From contig NC_060113.1 in NCBI RefSeq assembly GCF_021155765.1, positions 982,501-1,046,500 on the forward strand: a stretch of 64,000 nt of DNA. Reading direction: 5' to 3'. The stretch is from Diprion similis (lineage: Eukaryota; Arthropoda; Insecta; Hymenoptera; Diprionidae). Below, piece by piece: positions 27,772 to 41,800 of the stretch. The position numbers were made by a program, and so were the translations under genes. Under the pieces are notes generated by a model, which was given only the letters and a program-made list of their open reading frames with translations, was not told where the DNA came from and did not search any database. Positions within the stretch are counted from its first letter, which is position 1, and each line of letters opens with the position of its first letter.

Positions 27772-30700
27772 ATGGAGCTGGTATTATCGCCCGGTAGAAT
27801 TGGAGGGGGAGAAAGGAATGGTTCTCCTTTTCAAAATCAGGAGGTACGAGAGTGGTCGCATGTCGATCGTCTCACTGGGATGCTTGAGCATGCCAGAATA
27901 GAGACAGGTCGATGGCAAACGAGACATCAGGGATCTGCCCAAGCATACGGGAAGGTAAAAGACTAAAAAATTGGCTGCAAACTTGGCGGTTTTTATTTAT
28001 AAGATTCTAATTTACGCGATGATTTTTCCGCAGGTTATCGATTCACGAGAGCGCAATTCGGCGGATGGAAATGTCGTCCAAAAAGCACGAAGACAAGTCG
28101 AAGTGTTTCAGAGCCAAGGGGTGAGTGGTAGGTCTGTTCAAGTTGTTAGAGCTTCTCAATGGTCCTCCTCCAGAATAACAGATTCCACATCGAGTAGCCC
28201 TGTATCTGTATCAATGGTAAGCAGCTTAATTATATTGCTTAGATAGTACGATATAGTTCGTATTCAAACCTTTGAGTCACACGTTATTGTGCTCATTCAA
28301 CTTTTACAACAAAATGGTATTTTACGGGGTTTTGGCTCGCTGATGACAAAACTGAAATCAAATTTAAAAAATTCAAGATGGTGGATACAATATGGTGGAC
28401 GAAAATTTTTAATTAGATTGAATACGGTCAAAAAAACTCTATGCAGAGGTTTTCGTGGTCGCTGATTGGATTTGCCATACTGTACTTTCAAAATCTAAGA
28501 TGAGATTCGTATTCAGCGACCCCAAAAACTTCTGAACAGAGTTTTTTCTCCGGATTAGATCGAATGTAAAATTTTCGGCTGCCATATTGGATCCGCCATC
28601 TTGAGATATTGTTAAATCCGATTTCAGATCTGCAATCAGCGACCCCAAAACTGAGAAATGAATTATTCCTATATATTCCGCTATGACTTAACGTTTGAAT
28701 TCTGAAATAAAATTATCTATTCGATTTCAGACCGAGTCACAGTCGTCACTGAGAAATGGAAACGACGAAGTAGTTCCAGGCGGTAAATCGGTGTTCAGAA
28801 GAGTACAGCAGTGCGACGACGCCCAAAGTTTGACCAAACTCTCCCAAGTGTCGCGACTGTGTCGTCAAATAAACGCGGAGACTGCAGGTGCTGGCAGCTT
28901 TGCAAACCTGCGAGGAAAACAGTCTCCCAATGTTTCTCCTCTTCTCGGCAATAGGTTTAGGAATCTACACCACGACGTCAGTTACAGGGAATACGATAGA
29001 AACGTTTCGAACTTACTGGTAACGAATAGCCCGAAAAAAAGTACCTCGAACGAAGACCTGACTAAGTGTGTTGATAATGGTAACGCAAGGTTGAAATTTA
29101 GCCGCGATTGCAAGGCTCGACGTTCTCTGCAAATACAGAAATCATCGGAGATAACGACGAGTAGTACGATCGGTAAGGCAGATGATCCCGGAATTGAAAT
29201 TCCGCTGCATTTCAATTCGTATGAAAATCATGAGGCTCGTACTATTAACGGTGGAGTTCAGGTTAACGAATTTGGAGATAAGGATCTCCTGTCGTCGGAC
29301 CAGGCCGTTAGAAGTGCGGCGAAAAATGGGGATAAGAAAAAATTGAAGTCATACGTTTTAGGAATGCAGGATGAGTCTGATTCAGATTCAAGCGTAACGA
29401 TTGAGAGCAAGTACCTTCGGAATGGGGAGCACGTTTTTAACGGCGTCGTTTCTACCGCAACGGGGGAAGAAAATGGCGTAAATAAGGAGGTTACGAGATG
29501 CCAGTATTTAAAACCGACGCCGATTCTGTTGAAACCCGTCAAGTCGGTTCAATTGAGCGCAACTCTGGGCACGATTGCCAAGGCGAATACGACCGTCGTT
29601 CACCTGAACAACACCAAAGTATTTCCTGATCCAGAAACTGACCAATCAACGGCCGACGAAAGCGCGGGAACAACGACGCCGAACGGTTATCTACAGTCGG
29701 ACAAGAAGGTCGCGAGCATGAATGGTAACGACGAGTCGATCGCTGCGACGAGTTCAAGTAGGTCTGTAAAAAGGGTGGGATTCTGTAAAACCGAGGTCCA
29801 TTTCGCCGCGGAGTCTGGGAAGGTGAATATAGTCGAAACCGACTGCAAACCTCCGCCGTCGAACAGATACAGACGAAGAAGGCGCGGCAATATCGTCGCC
29901 GGCATGCCGGCGACGAACAAAAACTTACCGCTAATTCATTTCGGCGATACCACCTACGAGAAATATATTTTTGGTCAGTCGAACGGACCGCTTAAAACCG
30001 AATTTAAAACCGGTCCAGTTGACAAATTTCTCGATAATCAACAAGACGCTTCTAAGGTTCTCAGAGACGAACAAAGATTGCAAATTGCAGCTGCAGACGA
30101 CTTGATCATCAAAGACGGATGGAGCGCTAGGCTTAAAACTATACTGCAATCTGAGCCTCCCGTTATTGGCGAAAATGACGATTTGAACGCTCACCAAAAT
30201 TTCGATGGCATTGACGAGACAATCGCCGTTGATCATACATTCAAGGGACACACGACTACGGTTAATCTCGGTGCTAATGGACTCTCGAAACTTATGCAAA
30301 AGCATGCGAATGAAGGTAACGATTATTTTCAAGATATTCAAAATATATTCATACATTTTCATACAGACATTCAGCATCGCATATAGACGTTACTTTGGAT
30401 CAGTATCATGCTTTCTCTGAAATAAGATATAAGATTTACTTTTTTATTACGAACAATTGTTGTAGTAAAAAAATTAATAAGAAGTGAATTCAATTTAGCA
30501 AATCATATTTACATTACACCAAATATTCGATCAAATTCATATCAATTTTCATAGAAATTGTCAGATCCGATGTGGTAAACATCTTTTTTCCTTACTTTCC
30601 TAGTGTAGATACACAGTAAGGATCATATTTTATCGCTATGGAATTTCATTTGCATGTGTATTGCTCATCAGTCTTTTGAGCGTAGTATTAAATGAAAATA

Positions 30701-33700
30701 TATAATGCATAGCTATGATCATTAACTAACCAAAATCTGGTGTGTAAATCTTCTTTGTTCACGCTTATTTTACTTACTAATCCAATTTTGCTGCTTATTT
30801 TAACGTATTTCATTTGAATAATTCATTAATTAATTTTTAACATGTCATCAATCAAATTATTTAGTAATTATACATGTGTGTATTTTTTTTTCTTTTTTGT
30901 TTCTCTTTATTTCTTTAATTCAATGAAGTTTATACTCGAACTTTTATAACAAGGCAAACGCTATAGTTGGTATTATTATTAGGTACATGCTTGTAATATT
31001 AATATAAAACAAAAAGCTGCTCTGTGTAATCTGTATTCTGCGCGGTAGCTGTACGCATTCTATAAGCCAGTACTCAGTACTTAGTAAATATAATAACAAA
31101 AAGAACAACAACAATAAAAAAAATAATAATAATAACGATATGAAAATAAATAATAATCAATAATAATATAATAACATATTTGCCAAATGCTTCTATCTGC
31201 GAAAAGCAACTGTTTAAAAGAACGAAAAAGAACGCGTCACACTCCTAAAAAAGTACTAAAAGTAATTTGCGGAAAGAAATTTCAGGATTCCGTATAAACA
31301 ATATTATTAATATTCTCTCCTAACAGTTATCGTATTAATTAATTTAATTCGTATATTGACATTACAAGTAATTAGCTATATTAGCGAAACTTTATAACGA
31401 ATAAAAGTAGTGCTACTTTTTAAACACTTTGATGGATCTTTTAATATTTTTAGACATATTTTTTTTTTTTTTTTTTTGTCCGCTGAAATATCGTATAGTT
31501 ACGATAATATTAATATTATAACTGTCTATTTTCTTCATCTTCAAGGTAGTCGATTGACAGTATAAATATATATTATTTGGATATTGGTAATGTGCACGCG
31601 TATAATACGTGTAGTTAAATTTACGAATTATTTTCTGAATCTGTTCTTCACTCCTTTTCGTCCTATGCATGTGTGAAACTTTTAATCCCAACTTGGGATT
31701 ACTTTTTTTTTTCATTCAATTTCCATCGATTTTCAAACGTTCTTTGCCAAAATTGCAGGATGAGAGAAAAAAGTGTCCCGATCAAATGTGGCAAGATTCA
31801 TATATTGCTAATTGTATGCTTTGATATCGTAGCGTATAATTACTTACTAGAGTAGAATTGATTCTCTGTTTTCCAAAAAATTCTTACATGTATGTAGTTC
31901 TCATTAACTTTTGAATTAGTTAAAGTAAAACTCTTTTATTCATCATAGTAGACGAAAAATACGTGAAATTTTCCAGGCAAATGCAATACTATAAGCACTG
32001 GAATTCAACTACAGTTCAATACTAAACTTGAAAAGCTGCGGCCCGTTACTACGTCACATATTATACGTCCCTGCGTTGATGATGTCGCCAAGAACACCTG
32101 CCCAGCAAAGATTAACGAACGAACTGCGGTAAAAAGTCTCGGCCCCGTTGTTGTCTCGTCGACGATATCGAAGATACCTCGACCGTTAATTCGGGCTCAT
32201 CAATCCTCGTTCCTTAAGTCTACTCACCTAGTTATGAACCTTAGTAAAATCAACGAGTTTAAATCGATTGTTAACGGTAAAGAAAACCCTCTTCCCTTAA
32301 TTAATGCTAACAAGAACAAGGACGGTTCGTTAAATATAAAAAACCTTCTCTCTTCGTTGCACAACGGTAATAAAAATTCAGGAGAAACGACAACGTCTCG
32401 TGAAAACTCTAGAGACGTTGATATAGTTAACAATAACTACCCTAACAACACGTCGACGTTGATTACGATAAATATGAATGAGGTTACTTCGGATTTAAAA
32501 AATAAAACAACTACGCGATTTACGCCTGTTCAATTGAGACATTTGAATAATGATTTCTTGGATCGATCTGAAGACCGAATGAAAATCGAGGACTCTTCTA
32601 ACCAAGGCAAAGATAATCAACTGCAGTATAGTTCTGGGAGCGAACAAGCCGACGAAGAAGTTCGATCTTACATGCTTGGATCGCAGATGCATCACAGACT
32701 AAACATCCAGCATAAGAAATTTTTACATTCAATTGCAATGGAAAAGTCGAGGAACATTCGCAATTCCGAGGAACGCCACTTAGGTCCGAGTACCGTGAAT
32801 GAAAGGAAGGATATTAATTGCATAGGTAGAGTAGCAGCTGACTATGGCAATGAAAGTCACGAGACAGTACGGGTTTGGACAGACATTGTATCAATTATAT
32901 TACGCCTATTACATTTATGTTTTTCCTCATTGATCGTTTATTCAAATGTCCAAAAATTATTTTCTACCATCTCACAATTACTGTCCAATTTCCGTGCTGG
33001 CTCAGTTAAGTATTTTTTTTCCCCTCGATGTAATATAGCTGTATTATATATGCTTATAAATTTCACTTGCGGAAACTATAGAACGTTTAATTGTTAATCT
33101 TTTTTTTTTCAGACCAACAAACTTTCACGCATTTAATTAACAATATTGACTTGATGTTTGCACCAGCAAAAATTTGTTTCTCTTTTTTTTTTTTTTTGTT
33201 CTAATCATTCATGTGCCATATCAACACAAAAATCATTTGTATCTAATCTTTGTGAAAGTAATGTAAAAACTTTTTATTAAACCATTATTAAAATAGCAAT
33301 ACGTACGTAGAATAGATTCGGTGATTATTATCAGTCGTTTGCCTTGTTCGAAACGTTCGAGTAATGTATAGAGAATTTAATAGGATGATAGATAATATTT
33401 TTTCATACACAATATTTAAATACTAGGATTAATTTATATCTTTTCAGACGTCATAGATCAAAATCTTGTCAATGTATCGACGATTGACGGAGACGATTTG
33501 AACACTGGTAACTCTGGCCTACCGGTGGAAGAAATTTGCTTCGAATCTAATGGCACTGTGGAAAAAAATCCCGTGCAAGATGCGATATTGAATGAGAGAA
33601 ACGTGATCACATCGGATAACGAAAACAACAAGGTTTTGTTGAATATCGTTACGACCCACGAGCCTGTCATCGCTAGAGTAGAAGAAAGCCATTCTGTGGA

Positions 33701-35196
33701 AACAAGGAGGGAGTTATTTGCTGGTAACAAATTGCATTCCCATTCCGAAAATATGGAAGAAAAAAGAAATACTGTGACGGAATTAAGTCGCGGTAAAAAG
33801 TCTTTTTCGACGAGGATAGAGAAGACTAGGACTAAACACAAAACCAAAGATCACTGTGATAATGCATCGAAGAAAGAAGTAGAAGCAAGCTGCTGTTTGA
33901 AGAAAAATGATACAAACACGACTGATCCTACTTACGTGAATGTCTTCGAAAGAAAGAAGGAGAAAAGCATTCCGATATACGAAAATTGTTACGTGAACAA
34001 TCGTAAGAAAAATTTTAATGATAAGAAATATTCGAAAAATATTTCTGACGATATTCAGTCTCTTGCAGAGTTAAAAACGGTCATAGATACTTTGACTCAA
34101 TCCACGAACGGTGATTGCGATTCTGAATCGGCAAGTCTGTCGAATACGGATTGTGAGGATGAAAACTTCACGCCGTCTTCCAGAGCTAGAGATTCCGATG
34201 CAAAACTTGCAACGATATCCGAAAATACGAACTCGGGCAAGATGAATAATCGCGAAAACCAGAAAATCAAAGCGAGCAAAATAAGGAGCAAAAGGCCAGC
34301 TAGACCACCATCGTCTGTGTCCAGCATTGAAAGTGTTCACCGAATTGCTGTCAATGAAAGTGCAAACGTTTCTGAAGTTAAATCATTACACTGTAAATCT
34401 ACCCGCTCAAGCAGACTGCGCAGTAGAAATAATCAGGAGAAAATACCAGCTAAGGAATCCGCCGAAAGATATTCATCGGACGATAAAAAAAATGATACGA
34501 TCGAACGAACGTCGAACTCAAAAATATCTCGTTCAAATCACGCAATCAATAACATTACGAAAGCAAGCAGCGATCAGGCTGGAAAAAATTTGAATGCTAG
34601 TATAAGGTACGATAATATATACGAAAAAACAAAAAGTTTGAATCTGTTAAAATAAATTTTTGACAAGTAACAACGTGAATAATTATTGTTTTTTTACTTT
34701 CAGATCGAAAAAGCCCATCGAAATTGTTTATGAAACTGCTGTATTTAACATGAAGAATGAAAAGCTTGCTAAATCGTCGAGGGCTAAAGAATCTAAGACC
34801 CCTCGATACATTAATGATCTCATATGTGGAAGCAAACCGAAACGCACGAACGATATGAAACACGTTAAAGGTAAAATTTATAACATTACTGATAGGAAAT
34901 TGCTAAATTAATAGAATAGGAAAATGTGGTCATGCTTCGTAACTCAATGTTTGATTTTCGATGCAGGAGCAGCTCTGTGTCAACCACGTGTACATCATAA
35001 AAGCGTATCCCCGACAAATAGGTAAATTATTATTATACATTTTTTTCTTTGTTTTTTAATCTAAAACCTTTTGCGGACGATCGTGAATGACAGATATTTG
35101 TTCGAGAAGTTATAATTGGCATGGCATGTGATTTTTTACACAAAGAATCAAATACTAATCTTATGTACCATTGCCTGTTTCAGACACTGGAAATGA
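27772..35196 (+). CDS. Uncharacterised 1275-aa, mostly disordered protein
   Basis: Eight coding exons (27772-27954, 28034-28216, 28731-30315, 31977-32825, 33448-34606, 34704-34870, 34967-35021, 35184-35196) join in frame to 1275 aa. A strong acceptor at 27597-27598 precedes the start codon, so a 5' noncoding exon is likely. The protein has no signal peptide or membrane segment. It is rich in Ser, Asn, Lys, Asp and Glu and looks disordered over most of its length. The exception is a compact block in exon 3 ([20 protein letters not shown], then [13 protein letters not shown]), which looks like a conserved short motif followed by a basic patch. A second basic, proline-containing patch lies near 34282-34312 ([11 protein letters not shown]). 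I do not recognise the family. A scaffold or cytoskeletal or nuclear adaptor is possible, but that is only a guess. The first two coding exons are both exactly 183 bases long. Confidence 0.75.
28267..28651. mobile_element. Dispersed foldback repeat, copy 2 (in intron 2)
   Basis: The left arm (about 28327-28472) and right arm (about 28502-28651) are reverse complements of about 140 bases. Both contain GGTTTTGG-TCGCTGAT, CAAGATGG-GGAT-CAATATGG and AAAAACTCT-TGCAGA. A similar unit lies at 24727-24990. It is wholly inside the intron between exons 2 and 3 of the 1275-aa protein gene and carries no ORF of its own. This is the structure of a foldback or MITE-type transposon. Confidence 0.75.
30316..31976. 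other. Long intron of the 1275-aa protein gene
   Basis: AT-rich, with (AAT)n-like triplets near 31100-31170 and a T run near 31460. No exon or RNA gene is recognised. Confidence 0.6.
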
Positions 35197-37362
35197 AGTA
35201 TAACGAACGGCTGTAAAAGCACAAATTGATGAAAAAGTTCCTTTGATTTTAAGACGATATCGAATACTCTAACAAGCACGTTGATAATATTCTCTCGATA
35301 TTAAACTTGGAAAAGAATAATATTAAAATAAAGCTAATATTTTATTTAATAGCAAAATAATAGTTCCTTATTTAAGAATGCTAGCTTCATATGATAAAGC
35401 TTAAATACAATAATATTAATTTGTTTTACATGTCAAGTCGCGTTTTTCTCTTGTAATCCAGGCGTCATTCATGACGTTATTATTATTATTATTATTATTC
35501 GTCATTTTTGTAGCACTAACAGTGCTCTCTCTTTTTTTTGCAATACACGCGTCTAACGTTTCATATTCTAGCCATTTTTTCACAACTATATTGAATAGTA
35601 TACCGCAACGGTAAAGAAGCGGTTAATTACGTCGAATATATTCTATGCAAGTATTGGATGTAATAATTGTTTGAGCGTTTGTTCAAGTCTTAGTTTAATA
35701 CCTTTCAATGGATTGCCAAATCGTTGAAAGCAAGTAGAAAATTGATCCTAATATTTATAAATACGTACATACTAATTTATGGCAAAATTTATTATAATCA
35801 TCCTCATAACTCAATCATCTTTTTACTAATACAGAATGAAAAAAAAAAGTGAAATAAAGAATAAAAAAAAGTGATCATCACAAACGAGTTCGTCCAAGAT
35901 TATGGAACCTTTAATACATGCATAGGGATTACCGAAAATTGAACGCGGGCTAGAACATTCGTTGGTAATTACTATGAGTAAAAATATCCTGCAATAAAAT
36001 TAATTTTGTGTGAATGGTAGGAAGAAACTAGGAAAAACAGGAGTTTATCAATAGAATTACAAGCTATATTTCTTCAAGAAGGCCAATGATATGTAAAAAT
36101 ACATATATTATCTATATACAATACTTCATATTATTATAATATTAAGTGCAGCAACCAAGATATACATATATTATACATATATTCATATTTGCAATATTCG
36201 ACGTATCAATTTCATTTGATAAATATATAACTGTTCACCAATTGATTGAAAAGTGCGATAAAAAAAACCCCAAATTTTAACAGTGGAAAAACACAAACTA
36301 CAACCAATAATAAATTAGATTTATTTTGTAATTTTCTCACAGTAAGTACATACTATAGGTATGTTTCTTTTTTTTCTATTACTATTATTACAAGCACTAA
36401 ATCGCAAGAATCGAAATAAATATCTCTAACAATGACCATCAGTGGACAAATTTCTATGGTTGTGAATCTAGAATATAATATCTCTGTTTTCAATTGATGC
36501 ACATACATACAAAGCCAATGAACTATCGTGGTCATTAATATTGACATTAAAGGTACGTTTAATCTTGATGGCGTTAAATTAATAAAAACAATCTAGTTTT
36601 CATGTTACATTCACTAACTCTGTTAACACTTGAAATACATAGATAGTACAGAACTGATTGCTGATTACCTCGGCTAATTAGAATCAATGGTTTTCCTTAG
36701 TTTTTTTTTCCTTTTCTTGTTATTTGAAATTTTTTAATTACCAGAGTGATATTTAGGCTTCTAACAGAAACTGCGGCCGAATTTATTAAACTTTGTATCA
36801 AAGATCATAGATCTCTTACACTAGTTTCTTGGTTTAAAATATTTCATCTGTGAATCGTAAAATTTTTCATTGTAAATGATTTATAGTAAACACCTGCATG
36901 GCTTCACTTTCAAAAATGTACGGCAATCATTGAAGATGTGGCCATAAAACTGCGAATAAACGTCGACAGGTGTCTGAATAATTATATATAATATTTCTAA
37001 TATGAAATAACTCAAAATGGTAAAAGCGAATATTATTCAATATGAGATTCATGATCGGTGAAATTTTGATTAAAAAGTGTGCTGAAGTTGAAGGGAAAAG
37101 TGTTTTTTTACACAACAACTCGTGACTTGCTTTCTGTCTGCATAATATGTAGTTCGTTACTCCAGTTAAACTCGATCATTTTACGTAGCAGTTGATAATT
37201 CAAAAGCCGAATGAATATGCATGAACCTGACAGAATTTAAGGAAATAGAATAAGATAAAAATGATTTCATTACGTGGAAATAATGCTATCGGTTGTACTG
37301 CGATAAATAACTTTGTAAATATCATCTCGACCCATATCTACGTCATATATAATCATTTAATT

Positions 37363-37373
<11 letters not shown>

Positions 37374-37424
<51 letters not shown>

Positions 37425-37435
37425 ATGTATGTATA
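37374..37435. repeat. (TA)n and (GTAT)n microsatellite
   Basis: About 20 TA units followed by GTAT units. Confidence 0.9.
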
Positions 37436-38626
37436 TACATATATATGCATATACTGTAATTTGCAAGGCACTCCAAATTTATATTACATCTATAATATAC
37501 AAGGGTGTGGTGGCCAGCTCGGAGCATTTTGAGGCTATTCAATTCTTAAAATTATTATTAAAAGAGAAAAAGAAAAAAAACAAGCATTTCGTGGCATTTT
37601 CGTCTGTTTTACTTGTGATGGCTGTTTTTTTTTTTTTCTTTTTTTTTAACAAAATTTAATATATTGCCTGTGCTTAAAAAATGTGCCATCTTAACTGATC
37701 TGGCAGAAACAGTTTAACAAAATACAGAAGGTTCGCTAGTGCATTGACATTGGAATTTCTTTTCTTTATTCAATAAAGTATCTTATACTGTCTTGAAAAA
37801 ATGTGACAAACGGTCAATGTTTATCGAGGACTCTCGATTCTCTCAGATATTTTATACACATACCGATGATTTTAAATTGATTCGTGCAGTTAAATAATAA
37901 AGTTCATTCAATTTCAAAATGAGCACTGTAGACTCCTGCTTCATATTATCGGTAGCAAGAGTGCTAAAATTTTTCAGGCCAATGTTCAGAATATAAATTT
38001 CACTTCGAAATTTTTAGTCCTCCGCATTTTATGCAAATCTAAAACTATGAATGTACTTATAAAAGATAGAAAAGAAAACAGAAAGAAAGAAAGAAAAAAA
38101 AATACATTAAAATTACGACGCGTTACTTCCATAATCCAAGAGTTAATATTCATATCTCTTACATCGAGCAGTAAAACAATTAACAAATATCAAACAATAG
38201 TAAAAGTGTTATTGCACAGCAGCGGCGTGATTGGACAATTTATAATAAAATTTTCAATTAATACAACATGAAAAGATGTTGTCAGTATCTGTGTGTTTGA
38301 AGTTTTTAAACCTTCTCAATGTCACTAGATCGTGTACCTCAAAATTCTAATCTGCCTACCTAATATCGTCCGTGCATAACAGTCTCGAAGCTAACGTATG
38401 TTAATGCCACGAACAGTTAGGATGATAAAATTTTACTTGACATTTGATATTACTATGTTATGTTTATACAAAAAATAGGGTCATCTTTTGAACGTGTTGC
38501 TTACATGAATATTTGTTTGCGTAAATTTGCAAACCTTTGGCTTCTCGCTTTAGTAAGAGCAAGTTTCACAAGCCTTCACTTCATTCCTCTTTTATCCTTC
38601 TCTCCTACTCCCTCGTAGTGTAGTAA

Positions 38627-38681
38627 TGGTAATAATAGTAGTAATAGTAGTAGTAGTAGTAGTAGTTGTAGTAGTAGTACA
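38627..38681. repeat. (TAG)n microsatellite
   Basis: TAG/TAA units over about 55 bases. Confidence 0.85.
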
Positions 38682-38842
38682 TAAATACAATATGTTACAG
38701 AACACTTATCTATACGAATTTATGTACATCGCCACCGCTGGCCTCCCGATTGTACGTTACTGAAAACGTATCAGAGGGCGGCGTGAACGCACACAATCGT
38801 TATTGTGGATTTGTTACAATACACCAGCACCAGGTACAAACC

Positions 38843-41800
38843 TCAGTCAGTTTTTTGCTGGTAAAGTTCTTTCAATGATTTCAATTCGTCAATCAATGTT
38901 TGGTTTCTGTTCTCCAACACAGCGACCCGATTTTCTAAACACTTTATGTACTCCTTCTTTTTCCGCCTGCATTCGCGCGCTGCCTCCCTGTAAATGATAG
39001 AAGCAATTTTTGTCTTTTACCTCTTTCGAACACCTTCCATAAAATTTAGAATAACATTAGCAATGGAAATAAAAATTGTACTTCCAACTACCCGCTATTT
39101 GCATTTATAAAATATTATCTATAAACGGCTTACTCACCTATTCTTCAGAAGCCTGAGTTCCCTTTTTCTGGCAGCATCTTCGACCACAACCCCATGGCCT
39201 GTGTAAGCTAAAACATTGCAAGAATCTGTACTCTTGAAATTATCAGTAATGCCTTATACATTGACTAAGCCTGAATCAATATTTTTGTTAATAATTAATG
39301 ACCTTACTGCTAATTTTATAAAACAGAGTAATGGTTCTAGCGTCTGGAGTCTGAAGAGAAATTTACAATCGTACCCGGAACCCGTGATCTATGTTGTTAA
39401 AAAACCAAATGGAACATTTTACAAGATATTCTCTGGATGTTTTCCTAACTGGCAACGCGAGAATCCAGAAAATAATAGTAACAAAACCTATGAAGGAGGC
39501 ACACCTGGGACAAAGAATTGCGCGTCCTGGCCCTGTGCATACTGAACTATGGCTCCGCCCGCTGTCGCCGCATTGCTCATAGTTAGCGTGTGAAGCCCTG
39601 GAACACCCTCCCCTTGGGTCGCAATTTGAATAGTCCCTGCAGGTATTACTGTAAAATATTTTTCATTAAGTTCTCACCGTTCTAGTAAAAATGATTGAAT
39701 TAGATCCAAGTGAGCTGAGATATATTACCACGCAGTGATGGACAATAACAAATGATATGTTTACATTATCCGTGTAATGATTTTTGCACTTGGTTATTAA
39801 TTCTTTTTCAACGATAGCCTGAATTCTACGCAAGAATGTGTCACTATTTTGTTCAGAAACTATTTACAACTGTATGTACATATTTCAGATTCAGATACAA
39901 TGAAATCCCATAAGCAAGGGTGCCACACCAAGCAGACATGAGAGAACACCATTGAGGGCAGTACACACAGGGATAGGAACTGTGTGGCTCTCTTCCCATT
40001 GTTTATTTACCAATAACAATCTCCTTCGTATGAAATAATTAAATCAGTTAATGGAAGTATAAAAGGTAAATAAAAAATATGTAAAATGAGAAAAAATATG
40101 TTGCTGACAAGATGATACAGAAAGATATAAATTAACCAACCTGTCTGATAGTGAAGCGAGTGCGAAGACACTTCGCTGTCCACGTTGGAGTCACACTCCG
40201 AGGAGGACTCGAGGGGGGGCAATCGACCCTCTGGAACACCCAACCAACCCAAACCCCCGGTTTCAGTACAGTGAAATCAGTTCAGATAAATTACGTGGTA
40301 ATAAATGTGATTGAATATTCGATTTTTTCACTTCTGCTCTATAATAGGCACAAAAAAGCGCAACTTTTCAAGAAACATTTCAATTACTTTTTTGGCGGTA
40401 ATTTTGGAATTACGCATACAGCTATACTTCAGCACAATTATTTACATATTATATTAACCATTTTTTCCACCCCGATAAATTGAAAAAAAAATCACACACT
40501 GAGTATGAATTTTATACTTTTTGCCTTTGTATTCTATTTATTAAATGAGGAAAAGAAAGATAATAATCAATCGTTACATTTTCAAGATATGGAAAGTATA
40601 CACTAGGGAAAAGATGAGACTAAAGGAAATGCAAACTGCATACCGTCATTTTAAAGCCAATAAGATGAAATTCATTGTAATATGAATTTTGCATTTGTTA
40701 CTTTTAGCAGCTTACTATCAGCACTGGGCAAAGCGTGCATATTACGTAAGTATGAAACATTCCGAAAGTAGGATATTAATAAATGCGTGGACATTAATTT
40801 GTCACCACTAAACACCAATGATTTCACTATAAGTATTATGATTATCATGACTTTTCGAAATCGCAAATAGTTTTCCAAAATTTTTTTTGATTGAAGAAAA
40901 CGTGTACTGCCCCACCTCTGTCCCCATCGGAGTAACTCAGAAGCAAATAGATTATACACTATTCAGAAATAAGTAATGAAAAAAAGCATAGCACCAAGCA
41001 TCATTTTAATAATAATATATTAAATCTAGCTAAATTAGAGATCCTGGGTCATTTATCATTTAACGTCGTTGAAAAAATATTTAATAATAATTTAAAGTCG
41101 TATAGATTTCTGCAACAAGGAATAATTACACTTATTGAGAATGGCAGTACTTTCAAGACTTGACTCAATCAGCAGCTAGTTAATTACTTCTTAGTTAGAT
41201 CTAATTGAATGTAGAATTCGATATTTTTTTAATATTGTGCAAATATTTTCTCGATCTGCAATAATACACATACAGTCACACAAACAAAACAATGTAAGAA
41301 ACATACATTAAAAGTGTGAAACTGAATTTTATAACAATACATTAAAAATTTTATGCGCCCGTTCGCATTTGAAAGTTGTCATAAATAACTTAATATTCTT
41401 CGAAATTATTACTATTACGAATTAATTGAAGAATTAGAGGACAAGAAAATACGTGTGAGGTTACTCCTTGAACTTGATGATAACGAAAAATTATATAACA
41501 TTAAAACCTGTTGTGGAATTAGGGGAAGTAAAACTACTACTTTGAAAAATAACTAATTTAAGACCACGGGTTGGGCAAATTTTGATTAGAAGCTACCCAC
41601 AAGCTAATTAAGCATAAATGAAAAGTAGTGACGGAATGTATAGACTCTGATAAGCGTTTGAATATCAAAAGCAAAAAGATTCCCCAAGTTCTACCGGAAA
41701 TCGATAAAAACTTGGGATACTGATAAAAAGGATAAAATATATTGTACTTCAAACAACTGTGCCATTGATACGAATGCAAAGAATGTACTTTCCCTGTTTA

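Larger units (their letters stand above)
35197..38842. other. Intergenic between convergent genes
   Basis: Contains the 3' UTRs of the 1275-aa protein gene (+) and CREB (-). No other gene is seen; the open frames are AT-driven and low in complexity. Simple repeats include (TTA)n at 35477-35500, (TA)n at 37374-37414 and (TAG)n at 38627-38681. Confidence 0.55.
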
